Below are positions 1 through 10,423 of a stretch of DNA of 64,000 bases, in pieces. The notes below the pieces were generated by a model. It ran no database searches, was not told where the DNA came from, and saw nothing but the letters and a program-made list of their open reading frames with translations. The translations under genes and the position numbers were made by a program. This DNA comes from Rhodospirillales bacterium (GTDB taxonomy: Bacteria > Pseudomonadota > Alphaproteobacteria > Rhodospirillales > Casp-alpha2), in NCBI GenBank assembly GCA_021775095.1, contig JAJFII010000009.1:62001-126000 (forward strand). Direction: 5' to 3'. Position 1 is the first letter of the stretch. Every line of letters starts with the position of its first letter.

Positions 1-438
1 AAAAAAATTACCGTCGGCGATTCCCTTTTGTATGTTGCGGCACAAATTCTGGGTGGTATCTCTGGGGTTCTGATTGCCCATGTGATGTTTGACAATCTGT
101 TGATTGATCCGTCGACCACCGTTCGCACGGGGCTTGGCCAGTGGGTCGGTGAATTTGTTGCAACTTTCGGGCTGATTGGAACAATATTCGGATGTCTAAA
201 GGCGCGGCCGGAAGCGGTTCCCTTTGCCGTTGGCCTCTACATCACGGCCGCCTATTGGTTCACCTCGTCAACGTCTTTCGCCAACCCGGCGGTCACCATT
301 GCGCGCGGGTTTTCCAATACCTTTGCCGGCATCCAACCGGAAAACATTGCAGCCTTTATTGTCGTGCAATTGATCGCAGCCATTCTGGCAACGGTGTTTT
401 TCAACTGGTTGTTAGGCGACGGTGCCGAGGCGACATAA
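1..438 (+). CDS. MIP/aquaporin-family channel, C-terminal part
   Basis: The reading frame is open from the first base of the window, so the true start lies outside it and about 145 C-terminal residues are visible. The protein is very hydrophobic and has about four membrane segments. It contains SFANPAVTIAR, the second NPA box of the major intrinsic protein family, followed by the Arg of the selectivity filter. Such channels pass water, glycerol or small neutral solutes through the inner membrane. The substrate cannot be told from this half. It ends 27 bases before the next gene on the same strand. The family call is fairly sure; the solute is unknown. Confidence 0.8.
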   Translation, partial: KKITVGDSLLYVAAQILGGISGVLIAHVMFDNLLIDPSTTVRTGLGQWVGEFVATFGLIGTIFGCLKARPEAVPFAVGLYITAAYWFTSSTSFANPAVTIARGFSNTFAGIQPENIAAFIVVQLIAAILATVFFNWLLGDGAEAT

Positions 439-465
439 ATTTTGAACCGTTAGGGACCGCAACCC

Positions 466-1656
466 ATGGCAATTTTGGATCGAGAGGGTTTGTTTGATGA
501 AGACATAAATCGGCGTTCCGTTCCGGCACTGAAGGTCCATCCCAGGGTGCTTGGCACCGACGGCGAAAAACGCTTTGCCGCTGGTGTCGCCGATATGGAC
601 TACAAAGCGCCACCTGCCGTCTTAGCGGCATTGCAAAAACGCCTGGATCACGGGGTGTTTGGATATGAGGCGGTGCCGGACGGATTGTTTCCGGCACTCA
701 TCAGATGGTTATCTGTCCGCCACGGCTGGTCTGTCGATCAAAACCATATTCTTCGCGCCCCCAATGTCCTCAATGCCCTGGCAATTGCCGCCTCCGTTTT
801 CACAGATGAAGGCGACGGTATCCTTGTTCAGCCGCCGGTGTTTTTTGATTTCTTCGACATCCTGCGCGAAAACCATCGAAAATTGATCTCAAATCCCCTG
901 AAACTGGAAGACGGGCGATACCGGATGGATTTCGCGGATCTTGAGCGCAAGGTGTCTGAACCGCGGACAAAAATGATCTATCTTTGCAATCCTCACAATC
1001 CGGTTGGTCGTGTCTGGACGGAAGCGGAATTGCGAACCCTCGGTGATATGTGCAAACGGCACAACGTGCTGGTTGTCGCCGATGAAATTCACGGTGACCT
1101 TAGCTTTGCGAACCACAAATATGTTCCGTTCGCCTCCCTTGGGCCTGATCATGCCGGCAACAGCATCACTTGCCTGTCGCCGGCAAAAAGTTTCAACATC
1201 GCGTCGTGTTGTTCTGCCTTCACAATCATATCCGATGAGGCCCGGCGTCGGGCATTTCAGAGCGAAAACAGCCGGTTGACCGTTAACAAAAACAATGCCT
1301 TTGCCAGCGCTGCCATGGAAGCGGCCTATCGGGATGGCGGGCCCTGGTTGGACGATCTCCTTGTTTATTTAAAAACCAACGTTGACCTGGTCAGGCGGTA
1401 CATCGCTGACGTGGCGGATGTTCAACTCATTGAACCCGACGGGACCTTTTTACTGTGGCTGGATTTTCGCGCACTGGGCTTTACACCTGAGGAGCTGACG
1501 GTTTTTCTCAGGGACAAAGCAAATTGGGCGGTGATGCGGGGCCAGGCATTTGGCCCACAAGGAGCCGGTTTTGCCCGGCTTAACATCGCTTGCCCACAGG
1601 CGAAGCTTGTAACGGCGCTCGGTGATCTCAAAAAAGCCGTTTCCACACGAAAGTGA
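466..1656 (+). CDS. PatB/MalY-type PLP-dependent C-S lyase (putative cystathionine beta-lyase/aminotransferase)
   Basis: A 396-residue fold-type I PLP enzyme of the usual PatB/MalY length. The N-terminal part has the VADMDYKAPP motif typical of this group, with NPHNPVGRVW near 175-184, DEIHGDL near 206-212 and the PLP lysine at about 241 in SPAKSFNIAS. Family members cleave C-S bonds of cystathionine or related thioethers, giving thiol or homocysteine, pyruvate and ammonia, in the cytoplasm. The ATG at 466 is the first good start after the preceding gene. The exact substrate (cystathionine, alliin-like or DMSP-derived thioethers) is not decided by the sequence. It may be co-transcribed with the aquaporin-type gene. 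Confidence 0.85.
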   Translation: MAILDREGLFDEDINRRSVPALKVHPRVLGTDGEKRFAAGVADMDYKAPPAVLAALQKRLDHGVFGYEAVPDGLFPALIRWLSVRHGWSVDQNHILRAPNVLNALAIAASVFTDEGDGILVQPPVFFDFFDILRENHRKLISNPLKLEDGRYRMDFADLERKVSEPRTKMIYLCNPHNPVGRVWTEAELRTLGDMCKRHNVLVVADEIHGDLSFANHKYVPFASLGPDHAGNSITCLSPAKSFNIASCCSAFTIISDEARRRAFQSENSRLTVNKNNAFASAAMEAAYRDGGPWLDDLLVYLKTNVDLVRRYIADVADVQLIEPDGTFLLWLDFRALGFTPEELTVFLRDKANWAVMRGQAFGPQGAGFARLNIACPQAKLVTALGDLKKAVSTRK

Positions 1657-1912
1657 ACAGATCAACTATTCGACACATCCGCCGCCGGGAAAACGGAGAC
1701 GTCAGTCTGGTGCTGTATCCGTGCCATTATTTCCGCCCCGTCGTTACATCGGATCTTAGGAGAGAGACCGGCCAGCCTGTGAGTTGAGGTCCAAAATCTA
1801 TTGTAAAATCCGATATTGTCCTTCCTAAAATTAGCGGGTTCTTCGTTGGGGGTCGCCACAAATTGCCCCTTATTCACGGGCTGATAAATCAAGCCGTATT
1901 TTGCCGGATCTT

Positions 1913-2503
1913 TTAAAACCGCTCCGGGATCGGGCCAAACAACCAGTTGCCGGGGGCCGCCGGGTCGTCGCTTTGGTGGAATTCTTTGACCACCGCTACC
2001 AATTCGTCCTTGCTGATAAATCCATTGCCGTCGCGGTCAATCTTGGCAAAGGCTTGCGGTGCGAACCGCGGTTCAACCCGCCAGGCGGCATAGAGCTGGG
2101 CCCATTCTCGGCGGCTTAGTTTGTCGTCGCCGTTCACATCAAAGACATCAAAAACCCCACGGACGATGGTGTTGACGTAGGTGTCATAGACCGCCTCTTG
2201 GCAGTTGACGGCCATGACATCTTCAAATTCCAGCCATTGGTCCAGCTCGATGCGGCCGTCTGCGGTCACACCACAGACCGCACAGATATTGGCCCAGACC
2301 GTTCCAACCACCGGCATTACCGCCCCACAACCATCGGATCCGTCGGGAATTCCCCGCAGGGCACAGAGGTTCTGGGCCAGGGCATCCCAATCGGCGGCTT
2401 CGATATAGCCGTTGCCGTCCAGGTCAACGACGTGAAAATACCAGGCCTGCTAGTGTTTTTGAAAGTTTGTTAACATAATTTCCCGCCACTCCATTGAGGC
2501 CAT
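1913..2503 (-). pseudogene. EF-hand calcium-binding protein interrupted by an in-frame amber codon
   Basis: Reading down from ATG at 2503 (or 2476, MLTNFQKH) gives a short N-terminus, then TAG at 2452-2450. The same frame continues as QAWYFHVVDLDGNGYIEAAD and runs open to the stop at 1913. Three good EF-hand loops are visible (DLDGNGYIE, DVNGDDKLSRRE, DRDGNGFISKDE), plus one weak one (VTADGRIELDQ), the four-hand layout of bacterial calcerythrin-like proteins of about 180 residues. The FQKH(stop)QAW junction matches the N-terminal helix expected just before the first loop. The next in-frame ATG (2317) would lose the first EF hand. It is either a recent nonsense pseudogene, a sequencing error, or a shortened protein of 134 residues from 2317. 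Confidence 0.7.
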
Positions 2504-2543
2504 AGATTAAATCTGGTTACTTATCATTTCACTCGTAAAAGTG

Positions 2544-5522
2544 TCATTGTTGATCTGGTTCGACGCCAAGATGGCTCTGGTAAATCTCAAATACCCGCGC
2601 CGCGTCTTCGCTGACCCGGGCCTCCAGCCGCTGGAAATCCGGTTCGCTGGCGATCGCGACCAAATCGGCCTTGAGGGCGGCTGACATGTCGGCTTCGCGG
2701 GCTTTGGTCATTTCTTCTTCAACGGTCAGGCTGAGCATACCCTGCAGACCCTGCCACAGGCGCAGGGTCGAGATCAGGATCTGACCCTCGACCGGATCGA
2801 GCAAATGGGCATCACACAGGTTATGCAAGGCGCGGGCGGTGTTCGTCGCAAGAATTTGCGGGTGGTCGTGGGCGTGTTTAAGCAGCAGAAATTGGGTAAT
2901 GAACTCGATATCAACCATGCCGCCGCGCATTTGTTTGAGGGACCAGGTGCCATCTGCCGGTTTTTCCCGGGCCAGCCGGTTGCGCATATGGGCAACGTCG
3001 GCCAGCAGTTTTTCCGGATCCCGGGCGGTTGTCAGTGTGCGGCGAACAGCGGCCTCGACCTGTTTGGCGAATTCCGGTTCAGAGACAACAATGCGGGCCC
3101 GGGTCATGGCCATATGTTCCCAGGTCCAGGCCGTTTCCTCATGGTATTTTCTGAACGCCGCCAGGGTCGTGGCAATGGGCCCTGAATTGCCCGATGGACG
3201 CAACCGCATATCCACTTCGTAAAGCGCTCCTTCCTGAGTCAGGGCGGTAATGGCGTTGATATAACGCTGACCCAGGCGGGCGAAATATTGGGTAGCGTAG
3301 AGGGTTTTGGGGCCGTCCGATTGGGCGGTTTCGTCGGCCACATCGTAGATAAATACCAGATCAAGATCCGACGCTGCGGTCATCTCCCGACCGCCGAGCT
3401 TGCCCAGCGCCAGGACCGCCAGAGAGGAACTGGCAACCCGCCCGTGGTTGACGGCAAACTCGGCTTCAACCCGTGGGTACAGGCATTGCAGGGCGGTTTG
3501 TGCGATATCGCTCAGGGTGGCTGAGGCGGCGGCTGGATCGATCAGCCCCTGGAGCCGCTGTACACCGACCTGAAAACGATGGTCGTTGGTCCAGCGGCGG
3601 CAGGTATTGAGGGATTCTTCCAAATAGTTGGCATGTGCCAACTGGCTCGACAGTTCGTCACTGAGCCCGTCCAGGGACAACGGCGGATCAAAAAAATCTG
3701 GCGTCAGAACACTGTCCAGAACTGACGCCCTTCCTGCCAGGTGGCGGGCCAGACGGGGGGCTTTGCCCATGATTTCGGCAACCAGTTTAAGGATCGCCGG
3801 TTGCGCCTTGAACATGGAAAACAGTTGAACCCCGGCCGGTAAACCGCGCAGGAATTCATCAAATTTCAGGAACGTCGCCATGGGGTCGGCCATCTCGGCC
3901 ATGGCGCGCAGCAGCATCGGCATGAGCTCCGTCAGGATTTCCCGGGCCCGGGTGCTGTGGGTCGCCCGGTATCGACCGTGGTGCCAGCCGCGGATCGTCG
4001 CATCGATGGTTTCGGGCGGGGCATAGCCCAGATCCGCTATGGTTTTCAGGGTTTCCGGATCCGGGTCGCTGCCGGTGAAAACCAGGTTGCCGCCGGTCTC
4101 CTGAGCGGCACCCAGGGAGGGCGCGTCATCAAACAGGTTGGCATAATGGCTGTGAACCTGGCGGATGTGGGTTTCGACGTCGGCTATGAAACCGGCACCG
4201 TCCTCATAACCCATAAACCGGGCCAGATGGCTGAGCCGAACCGGATCCTCCGGCAGGGTTTGCGTTTGTTCATCGTTGATCATCTGCAGGCGGTGCTCGA
4301 GGGTTCTTAAAAACCGATAGGAGGTTTCCAGGGCCTGTTGGGTCTCGGCGTCACACAAACCAAAATCCACCAGCGCTTTGAGGGCGGGCAAGGTGCAGGG
4401 CAGACGCAATGCCGGTTGACGGCCACCCCAGATCAATTGTTGGGTTTGGGCAAAAAATTCGATTTCGCGGATGCCGCCGCGGCCGAGTTTGATGTTGTGG
4501 CCCGGCACCTGCATTTTGTTGCCGGCCTTGTGGATATTGATTTGCCGTTTGATCGCATGAATATCCTGGATGGCGGCAAAATCGAGGGATTTGCGCCAGA
4601 TAAACGGGGTCAGCCACTTGAGGAATCGCTGGCCCGCCGCGATGTCGCCGGCGACCGGACGGGCCTTGATCATCGCCGCCCTTTCCCAGTTCTGACCGAG
4701 GCTTTCGTAATAGGTTTCTGCCGCGTAAGTGGACAGGGCAATGGGCGTGGCACCGGGGTCGGGGCGTAACCTTAAATCCGTTCGAAAGACATATCCGTCG
4801 GCGGTGCGGTCTTCCATCAGTTTCACCAACCGCCGGGTCAGACGGACAAAAAGCGTTTGTAATCTGTCGGGAGCGTCGGTTTTTACCACTTCCGGATCGT
4901 ACAGGATGATCAGGTCGATATCGCTGGAAAAATTAAGCTCCCGGGCACCCAGTTTCCCCATTCCCAAAATCACCAACCCCGAATTAACTTCGGGATCGTC
5001 GTCCTGGGAAAGCGAAAATCCGCCGGATGTGGCAATATCGCGCAACAGGTGTGCCGCAGCGACGGAAAGGCAGGTGCTGGCCAGTTCAGACAGGGTGCCG
5101 GTAATTTTTTCGAGGGGCCAATAATTTCCCATATCGGCAACGGCAATGGTCAGTGCCATGCGGCGTTTGGCAATCCGCAGGGCGGAAGAGATTTCTCCGT
5201 CGTTAAGGGTTTCTTTTCGCTTATTAATTAATACATTAAGGGAGGATTCGCCGGCTTTGTCGGGACCCTGAAGGAGAAGATCGCAGAAAAATTCTGGGTC
5301 GATGGTTATACACCGGGTCAGATAGGGGCTGTTGGCTAGGATTACTTCAATGAGCTTAAGGGCATTATCGTGGGATAGGAGCTGTTGGAATCGTTTTGAT
5401 AGGGTTATATTTCCGCGCTGTTCAACAGCGTCATTCAGATGCTCCCAACCAACCTTAAGTGCATCAAGATCTGCAGGAAATGGAAGCCGTTCCAGTTTGT
5501 CTAGGAATTCTAATTTACTCAT
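2544..5522 (-). CDS. glnE: Bifunctional glutamine synthetase adenylyltransferase / adenylyl-removing enzyme
   Basis: A protein of about 992 residues with two nucleotidyltransferase halves. GMGKLGARELNFSSDIDLI lies in the N-terminal (deadenylylating) domain and ALGKLGGREMTAASDLDLV in the C-terminal (adenylylating) domain; each carries the G-S/A-D-x-D metal motif. GlnE adds AMP to, or removes it from, a tyrosine of glutamine synthetase in response to PII (GlnB) and glutamine, so it sets ammonia assimilation. Length and both motifs match the family. The start was placed at MSKLEFLDKL (5522), because the 21 codons upstream look unlike the family and would run into the divergent gene's leader. It is divergent from the AsmA-like gene. 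Confidence 0.95.
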   Translation of the reverse strand: MSKLEFLDKLERLPFPADLDALKVGWEHLNDAVEQRGNITLSKRFQQLLSHDNALKLIEVILANSPYLTRCITIDPEFFCDLLLQGPDKAGESSLNVLINKRKETLNDGEISSALRIAKRRMALTIAVADMGNYWPLEKITGTLSELASTCLSVAAAHLLRDIATSGGFSLSQDDDPEVNSGLVILGMGKLGARELNFSSDIDLIILYDPEVVKTDAPDRLQTLFVRLTRRLVKLMEDRTADGYVFRTDLRLRPDPGATPIALSTYAAETYYESLGQNWERAAMIKARPVAGDIAAGQRFLKWLTPFIWRKSLDFAAIQDIHAIKRQINIHKAGNKMQVPGHNIKLGRGGIREIEFFAQTQQLIWGGRQPALRLPCTLPALKALVDFGLCDAETQQALETSYRFLRTLEHRLQMINDEQTQTLPEDPVRLSHLARFMGYEDGAGFIADVETHIRQVHSHYANLFDDAPSLGAAQETGGNLVFTGSDPDPETLKTIADLGYAPPETIDATIRGWHHGRYRATHSTRAREILTELMPMLLRAMAEMADPMATFLKFDEFLRGLPAGVQLFSMFKAQPAILKLVAEIMGKAPRLARHLAGRASVLDSVLTPDFFDPPLSLDGLSDELSSQLAHANYLEESLNTCRRWTNDHRFQVGVQRLQGLIDPAAASATLSDIAQTALQCLYPRVEAEFAVNHGRVASSSLAVLALGKLGGREMTAASDLDLVFIYDVADETAQSDGPKTLYATQYFARLGQRYINAITALTQEGALYEVDMRLRPSGNSGPIATTLAAFRKYHEETAWTWEHMAMTRARIVVSEPEFAKQVEAAVRRTLTTARDPEKLLADVAHMRNRLAREKPADGTWSLKQMRGGMVDIEFITQFLLLKHAHDHPQILATNTARALHNLCDAHLLDPVEGQILISTLRLWQGLQGMLSLTVEEEMTKAREADMSAALKADLVAIASEPDFQRLEARVSEDAARVFEIYQSHLGVEPDQQ

Positions 5523-5594
5523 GATCAAGTCGCTCCAAACAAATAAACAGTGCGTGATGGCAGGCGACGGGTCAAGTCGGGACACGATAGGGGC

Positions 5595-8500
5595 GTGCGG
5601 ACGTTGATCATCAAGACTGTCAGGGGTGCCGTTCAGGTTCTAGCCGGTTTGGGTGCGGGCCTGGTGATCATCCTGTTGCTGCTGGTTTGGCAACTGTCCA
5701 AGGGGCCAATCTCGTTGGGGTTTTTGTCGCCCTACATCGAAGATGTCGTCAATCGCGGCCAGCCAAATTTTAAGCTGCGAATGCGCGACACCATTTTGAC
5801 CTGGGCCGGATGGGAACGCAGCTTCGATATTCGGGTACTGGATGTCCGCATCCTGAATAACCAAGACGAAGTGATCAGCAGTGTGCCCGAAGTGTCCTTT
5901 GCCCTCAACAGGACGGCGTTGCTGAAGGGGGAAGTGGCCGCCAGTTCAGTGGAAATATTTGGCCCCAGGTTGCGGATTATCCGGCAAACCAACGGGTCCT
6001 TTAATATCGGTTTTGGCGGCAGTAAGGATGTTTACGCGTCATCGGCGCTGGGGGTTCTGCAGGAAATCCTGGATGGCAAGCAGGTCAATCACCCGATCCG
6101 CTACCTCACCAATTTGCGCATTATCGGTGCCGACTTGGTGATTGATGATCAAATCCTTGAAAAATCCTGGAAGGCACCGGCGGCCGATATTCGCCTGGTC
6201 AGAGACGATCTCGGTGTCAGGGGCGAACTGTCGTTGATCCTTGATGTTGAAGGCCAGCAAACGGAACTGGACCTTTTGGCGAGGTATCGCTCCGCCGAAC
6301 AACAATTGGAGTTCACGGCCGACATAAACAAAATGTCTCTAGCACCCTTTGCCTCGGTATTTTCGGATATCGATTTTCTGAAAAACCTCAATGTGCCGCT
6401 ACGGGGAAGCGTCGGCATGTCCCTGCCCCTGGCAGGCGGCCCAACAGCTGTGCGTTTTGATCTTCAGGGCGATGCCGGGACGGTAACCCTGCCCGAACCC
6501 TATGGGCAGATCCTCAAAGTGAATTCGGTTGCCGTAAAAGGTCAGTATGCGGCCAGCACAAACCTTTTGGAAATTGCAGCGCTTCGCATTGCCCTGGCCG
6601 AAAACCAACTTCGGCTTCCCGCGCCCTTTTCACGAACCCTGAATATAAAAACCGGCGAGTTGGCCGGATCATACGCGAGCGCCACGGGCGTTGCCCGTAT
6701 TGAGAAATTGCACGGCGAACTCGGGCAAGGCGGCGTGGTCCATCTGCCCCAGCCGTTAAATCACCCAATGCCTGTCCGGTCGTTTCGTATGACCGGAAAC
6801 TATGACAGCAAAAAGGATGAATTAACCGTTGAAAAATTAGACGTCGATTTGCAAGGGCCGCAGCTTTCTCTAGCAGGCCGCGTTGCCGGGATAAAAACGC
6901 AAACCGTGCCGGTCGATGCCAGCTTTGATCTGGAATTGACCAATATGCAGGTTGGCGACGTGCCCCGTTATTGGCCGAGCGCCATCGCCCCAGCTCCGTT
7001 CAATTGGATCCGTCTGCATTTGCCAAAGGGCAACCTGCAGGAATTAAAGGCGAAAGCACATTTTCAAACCGACGCGCAAGGCGAGATAACCGTCGAAGCC
7101 TTGAATGGAACCATGCAATTGAGCGGGGTCGACGTTGATTATCTGCCACCGTTGCCAAAAGCCACCGAGGTCGGTGGCGACGTGCGTTTTGACAAAAAAC
7201 ACCTCGTTATTGATTTGCGGACGGGCAAAACAGATGGCTTAACCCTGGATAAGGGAACGATTCGGTTAACCGGATTGGATGGGCTGGATCAATATGCGGA
7301 AATCGACCTGGCGATCGACGGTGCCGTGCAATCGAAACTCGCCTACATTGAAGCCAAACCCTTGGGATTTGCGTCAGACTTGGGAATTGATCCCAAAACC
7401 GCCATGGGACAGGCCCATACAAATCTCAATCTGAAATTCATCATTGAACACAGCCTGACCCTGGAGCAAGTGAAAATTACGGCAGACTCGACCCTGACAG
7501 AGGTCGCCCTGAGCAACGTTCTGCTGGGCCGCGGTATCAAAGACAGTACCTTGCAATTGCAAGTCAATAACCAGGGCATGAAGATCATCGGCGATGTCAA
7601 TTACGATGACATTAAAGCCGATCTGGTATGGCAGGAAAACTTCGGCGACAAGGTGGATTTTCAAAGCCGTTTCGATTTATACACGGTCGTTAACGACGTT
7701 AGCAAACTGCGCGAACTAGGACTGGATATGGAGCCTTTCGCCGACGATTATCTAAAAGGCACCATCGGTGCAAAAATCCGATACACGGTGTTTGACGAGG
7801 TTGACCGGCGACTGGAAGTCAATGCCGATATTTCACAGGCTGAATTACAGGCACCGGCCTTCGGTTGGGTAAAAAAAGCCGGGGCAGTGGGCCAGTCCGA
7901 GATCACCATCGATATGGAACGCGATGTGGTCGTCGATATTCCCCGGTTTTCTTTGAAAGCGGCGGGATTAAATATTGAAGGTGCGGTGAAATATGCGGCC
8001 GATGGCACCGGGATGAGCCAAATTGATTTTGCCAAACTGGAATTTGGCCGGACCAATGTGAAAGGCGCACTCATTCCCAAGGACGATGGTGGTTGGGAAG
8101 TGGGATTGCATGGGCCGAGTTTCGATTTTTCGGCCTATTGGGAGGAACTGTTTTCCGGCGAACCCGGGGCCAAGGGCAAACAATCCCTGTTACCCAATTT
8201 AACCATGGCCATCGAAATTGATCGGGTTTGGGTCAATCAGACACAATCCATGCAAAACGTTTCAGGGACGTTCTCCTATGCCGACGAAATTTGGCAAACC
8301 TTTCTGTTGTCGAGCCGGCTTGACGATGGTGCGACCTTCGATATTTCAATTCGCTCCAATGATGAGGGCAACCGTAATCTCATCCTGCGCTCTGACAACG
8401 CCGGTGATACCTTGCGGTTCCTCGATGCATACAATTCCATGCAGGGCGGCAGTCTGACAATAACCGGGGTTTTTGATGATGGCGCGCCGGGCAACCCCTT

Positions 8501-9032
8501 AAAGGGGCAATTGAGCGTCAACGATTACCGAATTGTAGATGCCCCGGCACTGGCACATATTCTCAGTATAATGGCCTTGACGGGGATTCTCGATGCCCTT
8601 GCGGGTGACGGTTTGGGGTTCAATTCCCTGGAGGTGCCGTTTGTATATGACGACGGTGTCCTGCAAATTACGGAAGCCCGCGCCAATGGGACGTCACTGG
8701 GATTTACCGCCGACGGTCGCATTTATCGCCATGCCGATGTGGTTGATATGAAGGGCACTGTTGTGCCGGCCTATGCCTTAAATTCGGTACTCGGTCACAT
8801 CCCTGTCCTCGGCGCTTTGTTAACCGGCGGCCAGAAAGGCAGCGGTGTTTTTGCCGCAAATTATTCCATGTCCGGAACCCTAGAAGATCCAAAAATAAGC
8901 GTTAATCCCCTGTCCGCCCTGACCCCCGGATTCTTAAGAAACCTGTTTGGAGTCTTTGACAAGGACTCCGTGGAACCGGACCCGGACCGGGATTTCACAC
9001 CGGGAACAAATCTGAATATTACCAGACCTTGA
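5595..9032 (+). CDS. Large AsmA-like (YhdP/DUF3971-type) envelope protein
   Basis: About 1145 residues with one N-terminal membrane segment (residues ~10-30, rich in L, I and V), followed by a long periplasmic body of beta-strand-rich repeats. The C-terminal ~150 residues (LSVNDYRIVDAPALAHIL onward to SALTPGFLRNLF) have the AsmA_2/YhdP look. Proteins of this group form lipid-conducting bridges or affect outer-membrane lipid balance; transport of phospholipid here is inference from family. The start is uncertain: GTG at 5595 or TTG at 5604 gives the expected short cytoplasmic tail, and GTG at 5550 is also open. An AGGGG at 5589-5593 favours 5604. It is transcribed away from glnE. Confidence 0.8.
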   Translation: MRTLIIKTVRGAVQVLAGLGAGLVIILLLLVWQLSKGPISLGFLSPYIEDVVNRGQPNFKLRMRDTILTWAGWERSFDIRVLDVRILNNQDEVISSVPEVSFALNRTALLKGEVAASSVEIFGPRLRIIRQTNGSFNIGFGGSKDVYASSALGVLQEILDGKQVNHPIRYLTNLRIIGADLVIDDQILEKSWKAPAADIRLVRDDLGVRGELSLILDVEGQQTELDLLARYRSAEQQLEFTADINKMSLAPFASVFSDIDFLKNLNVPLRGSVGMSLPLAGGPTAVRFDLQGDAGTVTLPEPYGQILKVNSVAVKGQYAASTNLLEIAALRIALAENQLRLPAPFSRTLNIKTGELAGSYASATGVARIEKLHGELGQGGVVHLPQPLNHPMPVRSFRMTGNYDSKKDELTVEKLDVDLQGPQLSLAGRVAGIKTQTVPVDASFDLELTNMQVGDVPRYWPSAIAPAPFNWIRLHLPKGNLQELKAKAHFQTDAQGEITVEALNGTMQLSGVDVDYLPPLPKATEVGGDVRFDKKHLVIDLRTGKTDGLTLDKGTIRLTGLDGLDQYAEIDLAIDGAVQSKLAYIEAKPLGFASDLGIDPKTAMGQAHTNLNLKFIIEHSLTLEQVKITADSTLTEVALSNVLLGRGIKDSTLQLQVNNQGMKIIGDVNYDDIKADLVWQENFGDKVDFQSRFDLYTVVNDVSKLRELGLDMEPFADDYLKGTIGAKIRYTVFDEVDRRLEVNADISQAELQAPAFGWVKKAGAVGQSEITIDMERDVVVDIPRFSLKAAGLNIEGAVKYAADGTGMSQIDFAKLEFGRTNVKGALIPKDDGGWEVGLHGPSFDFSAYWEELFSGEPGAKGKQSLLPNLTMAIEIDRVWVNQTQSMQNVSGTFSYADEIWQTFLLSSRLDDGATFDISIRSNDEGNRNLILRSDNAGDTLRFLDAYNSMQGGSLTITGVFDDGAPGNPLKGQLSVNDYRIVDAPALAHILSIMALTGILDALAGDGLGFNSLEVPFVYDDGVLQITEARANGTSLGFTADGRIYRHADVVDMKGTVVPAYALNSVLGHIPVLGALLTGGQKGSGVFAANYSMSGTLEDPKISVNPLSALTPGFLRNLFGVFDKDSVEPDPDRDFTPGTNLNITRP

Positions 9033-9071
9033 TTTTTCCGCAGATTTTTGCCGCCTGAGGCCGCAGGGGAA

Positions 9072-10325
9072 TTAAACGGCGCGGACCAGGGCGTGGCGTT
9101 TTTTGCCGGCCGACAATTTGATGAACCCATCGCCGTTCAGATCATCGCTGGTGATGACATGGACTTCCGAGGGCAGGGGAGCGTCGTTCATTTTACCGCC
9201 GCCGCCTTTGATCAACCGGCGCGCCTCGCCGCCACTGGACGCCAGCTCGACCTCACGGAACAGTTGAAAGGCCGGGATTCCTTCATCCAATCGCGCCCGG
9301 ACAATCTCAAAGCGCGGTAAATCATCGCCCAGTCCACCCTGCTCGAAGGTTGTTTCGGCGGTTTGCCGGGCGGTTTTGGCCACTTGCTCGCCGTGACATA
9401 AAGCGGTTGCGGCGTCGGCCAATATTTTTTTGGCGTCATTGAGTTCGGCCCCTGCCAGGGTTTCAAGCCGGGTAATTTCCGCCATGGGAATATCCGTAAA
9501 TAGGCGCAGAAACCTGCCGACATCTGCGTCTTCCGTGTTGCGCCAGAACTGCCAGTAGTCATAGGCCGATAACAGGCTTTCGTTAAGCCAGACTGCGCCG
9601 TCGGCGGTTTTGCCCATTTTTGCGCCCGATGCGGTGGTTAACAGTGGCGTGGTCAAGCCAAAGACTTCCCTGGAGATCACCCGTCGGGTCAGGTCGACAC
9701 CGTTGACAATGTTGCCCCATTGATCTGAGCCGCCCATCTGAACCGAACAATCCATCCGTCGGGCGAGTTCCAGAAAGTCATAGGCCTGGAGGATCATATA
9801 GTTAAATTCCAGAAAACTCAGGGGCTGGTCCCGCTCCAGACGTAATTTCACGCTGTCGAAAGTTAACATGCGGTTGACCGAAAAATGCCGCCCATAGTCG
9901 CGCAAAAAGGAAATGTATTCGAGACCGTCCAGCCAATCGGCGTTATTGACCATTACTGCGTCCGTCGGACCGTCGCCGAAGGTCAGGAATTTTGCAAATA
10001 CATCTTTAATGCCAGCCATATTGGCGGCGATGGCATCTTCGTCAAGAAGTTTGCGGGCATCATCCTTGCCCGATGGATCGCCGACTTTTGTTGTGCCGCC
10101 GCCCATCAAAACGATGGGTTTGTGGCCCGACTGCTGAAAGTGCCTGAGCAGCATAATGGAAACCAGGCTGCCGGCATGCAGGCTTGGTGCCGTGCAATCG
10201 AAGCCGATGTAGGCAGATAGGGGTTTTGCCGACGCCAGGGCGTCCAGTTTCTCGAGGTCCGTGCATTGATGCAGGTATCCGCGTTCCTGAACAGCCTGAA
10301 TGAATTGGGATTTGTATGTAGGCAT
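9072..10325 (-). CDS. tyrS: Tyrosyl-tRNA synthetase
   Basis: A class I aminoacyl-tRNA synthetase of 417 residues, the normal bacterial TyrRS length. It has LHAGS near 49-53 (the HIGH signature variant), GGSDQWGNI near 198-206 (tyrosine-binding region) and KMGKT near 236-240 (the KMSKS loop). The last ~65 residues form an S4-like RNA-binding domain ([17 protein letters not shown]). It charges tRNA-Tyr in the cytoplasm. The gene is convergent with the AsmA-like gene, with only 39 bases between stops, and divergent from anmK with about 100 bases between starts. Assignment is secure. Confidence 0.97.
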   Translation of the reverse strand: MPTYKSQFIQAVQERGYLHQCTDLEKLDALASAKPLSAYIGFDCTAPSLHAGSLVSIMLLRHFQQSGHKPIVLMGGGTTKVGDPSGKDDARKLLDEDAIAANMAGIKDVFAKFLTFGDGPTDAVMVNNADWLDGLEYISFLRDYGRHFSVNRMLTFDSVKLRLERDQPLSFLEFNYMILQAYDFLELARRMDCSVQMGGSDQWGNIVNGVDLTRRVISREVFGLTTPLLTTASGAKMGKTADGAVWLNESLLSAYDYWQFWRNTEDADVGRFLRLFTDIPMAEITRLETLAGAELNDAKKILADAATALCHGEQVAKTARQTAETTFEQGGLGDDLPRFEIVRARLDEGIPAFQLFREVELASSGGEARRLIKGGGGKMNDAPLPSEVHVITSDDLNGDGFIKLSAGKKRHALVRAV

Positions 10326-10423
10326 GATTGCTCCGCTTGAACTAGAAAGGGTGGTTTATGCCATCCTTTTGCCCAGTGCAACGTTTGCTTGCGATTGTCT
10401 CTTAAAACGTCGAAAAATAGGTC

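Noticed and set aside
889-1152. Open frame on the minus strand inside the PatB-like gene
   Set aside because: It is a shadow of the PatB-like gene; the plus-strand protein has complete PLP-enzyme motifs over the same bases.
2450-2452. The EF-hand amber codon as pyrrolysine or programmed readthrough
   Set aside because: No pyrrolysine genes or readthrough context are visible in the window; a simple nonsense change or sequence error is more economical.
4338-4769. 143-codon plus-strand frame inside glnE
   Set aside because: No family resemblance; it covers bases that encode the conserved first half of GlnE on the minus strand.
9033-9071. Shared bidirectional terminator between the AsmA-like gene and tyrS
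   Set aside because: TGCCGCC/GGCCGCA gives an imperfect stem with a three-base loop and no T-run on either side.
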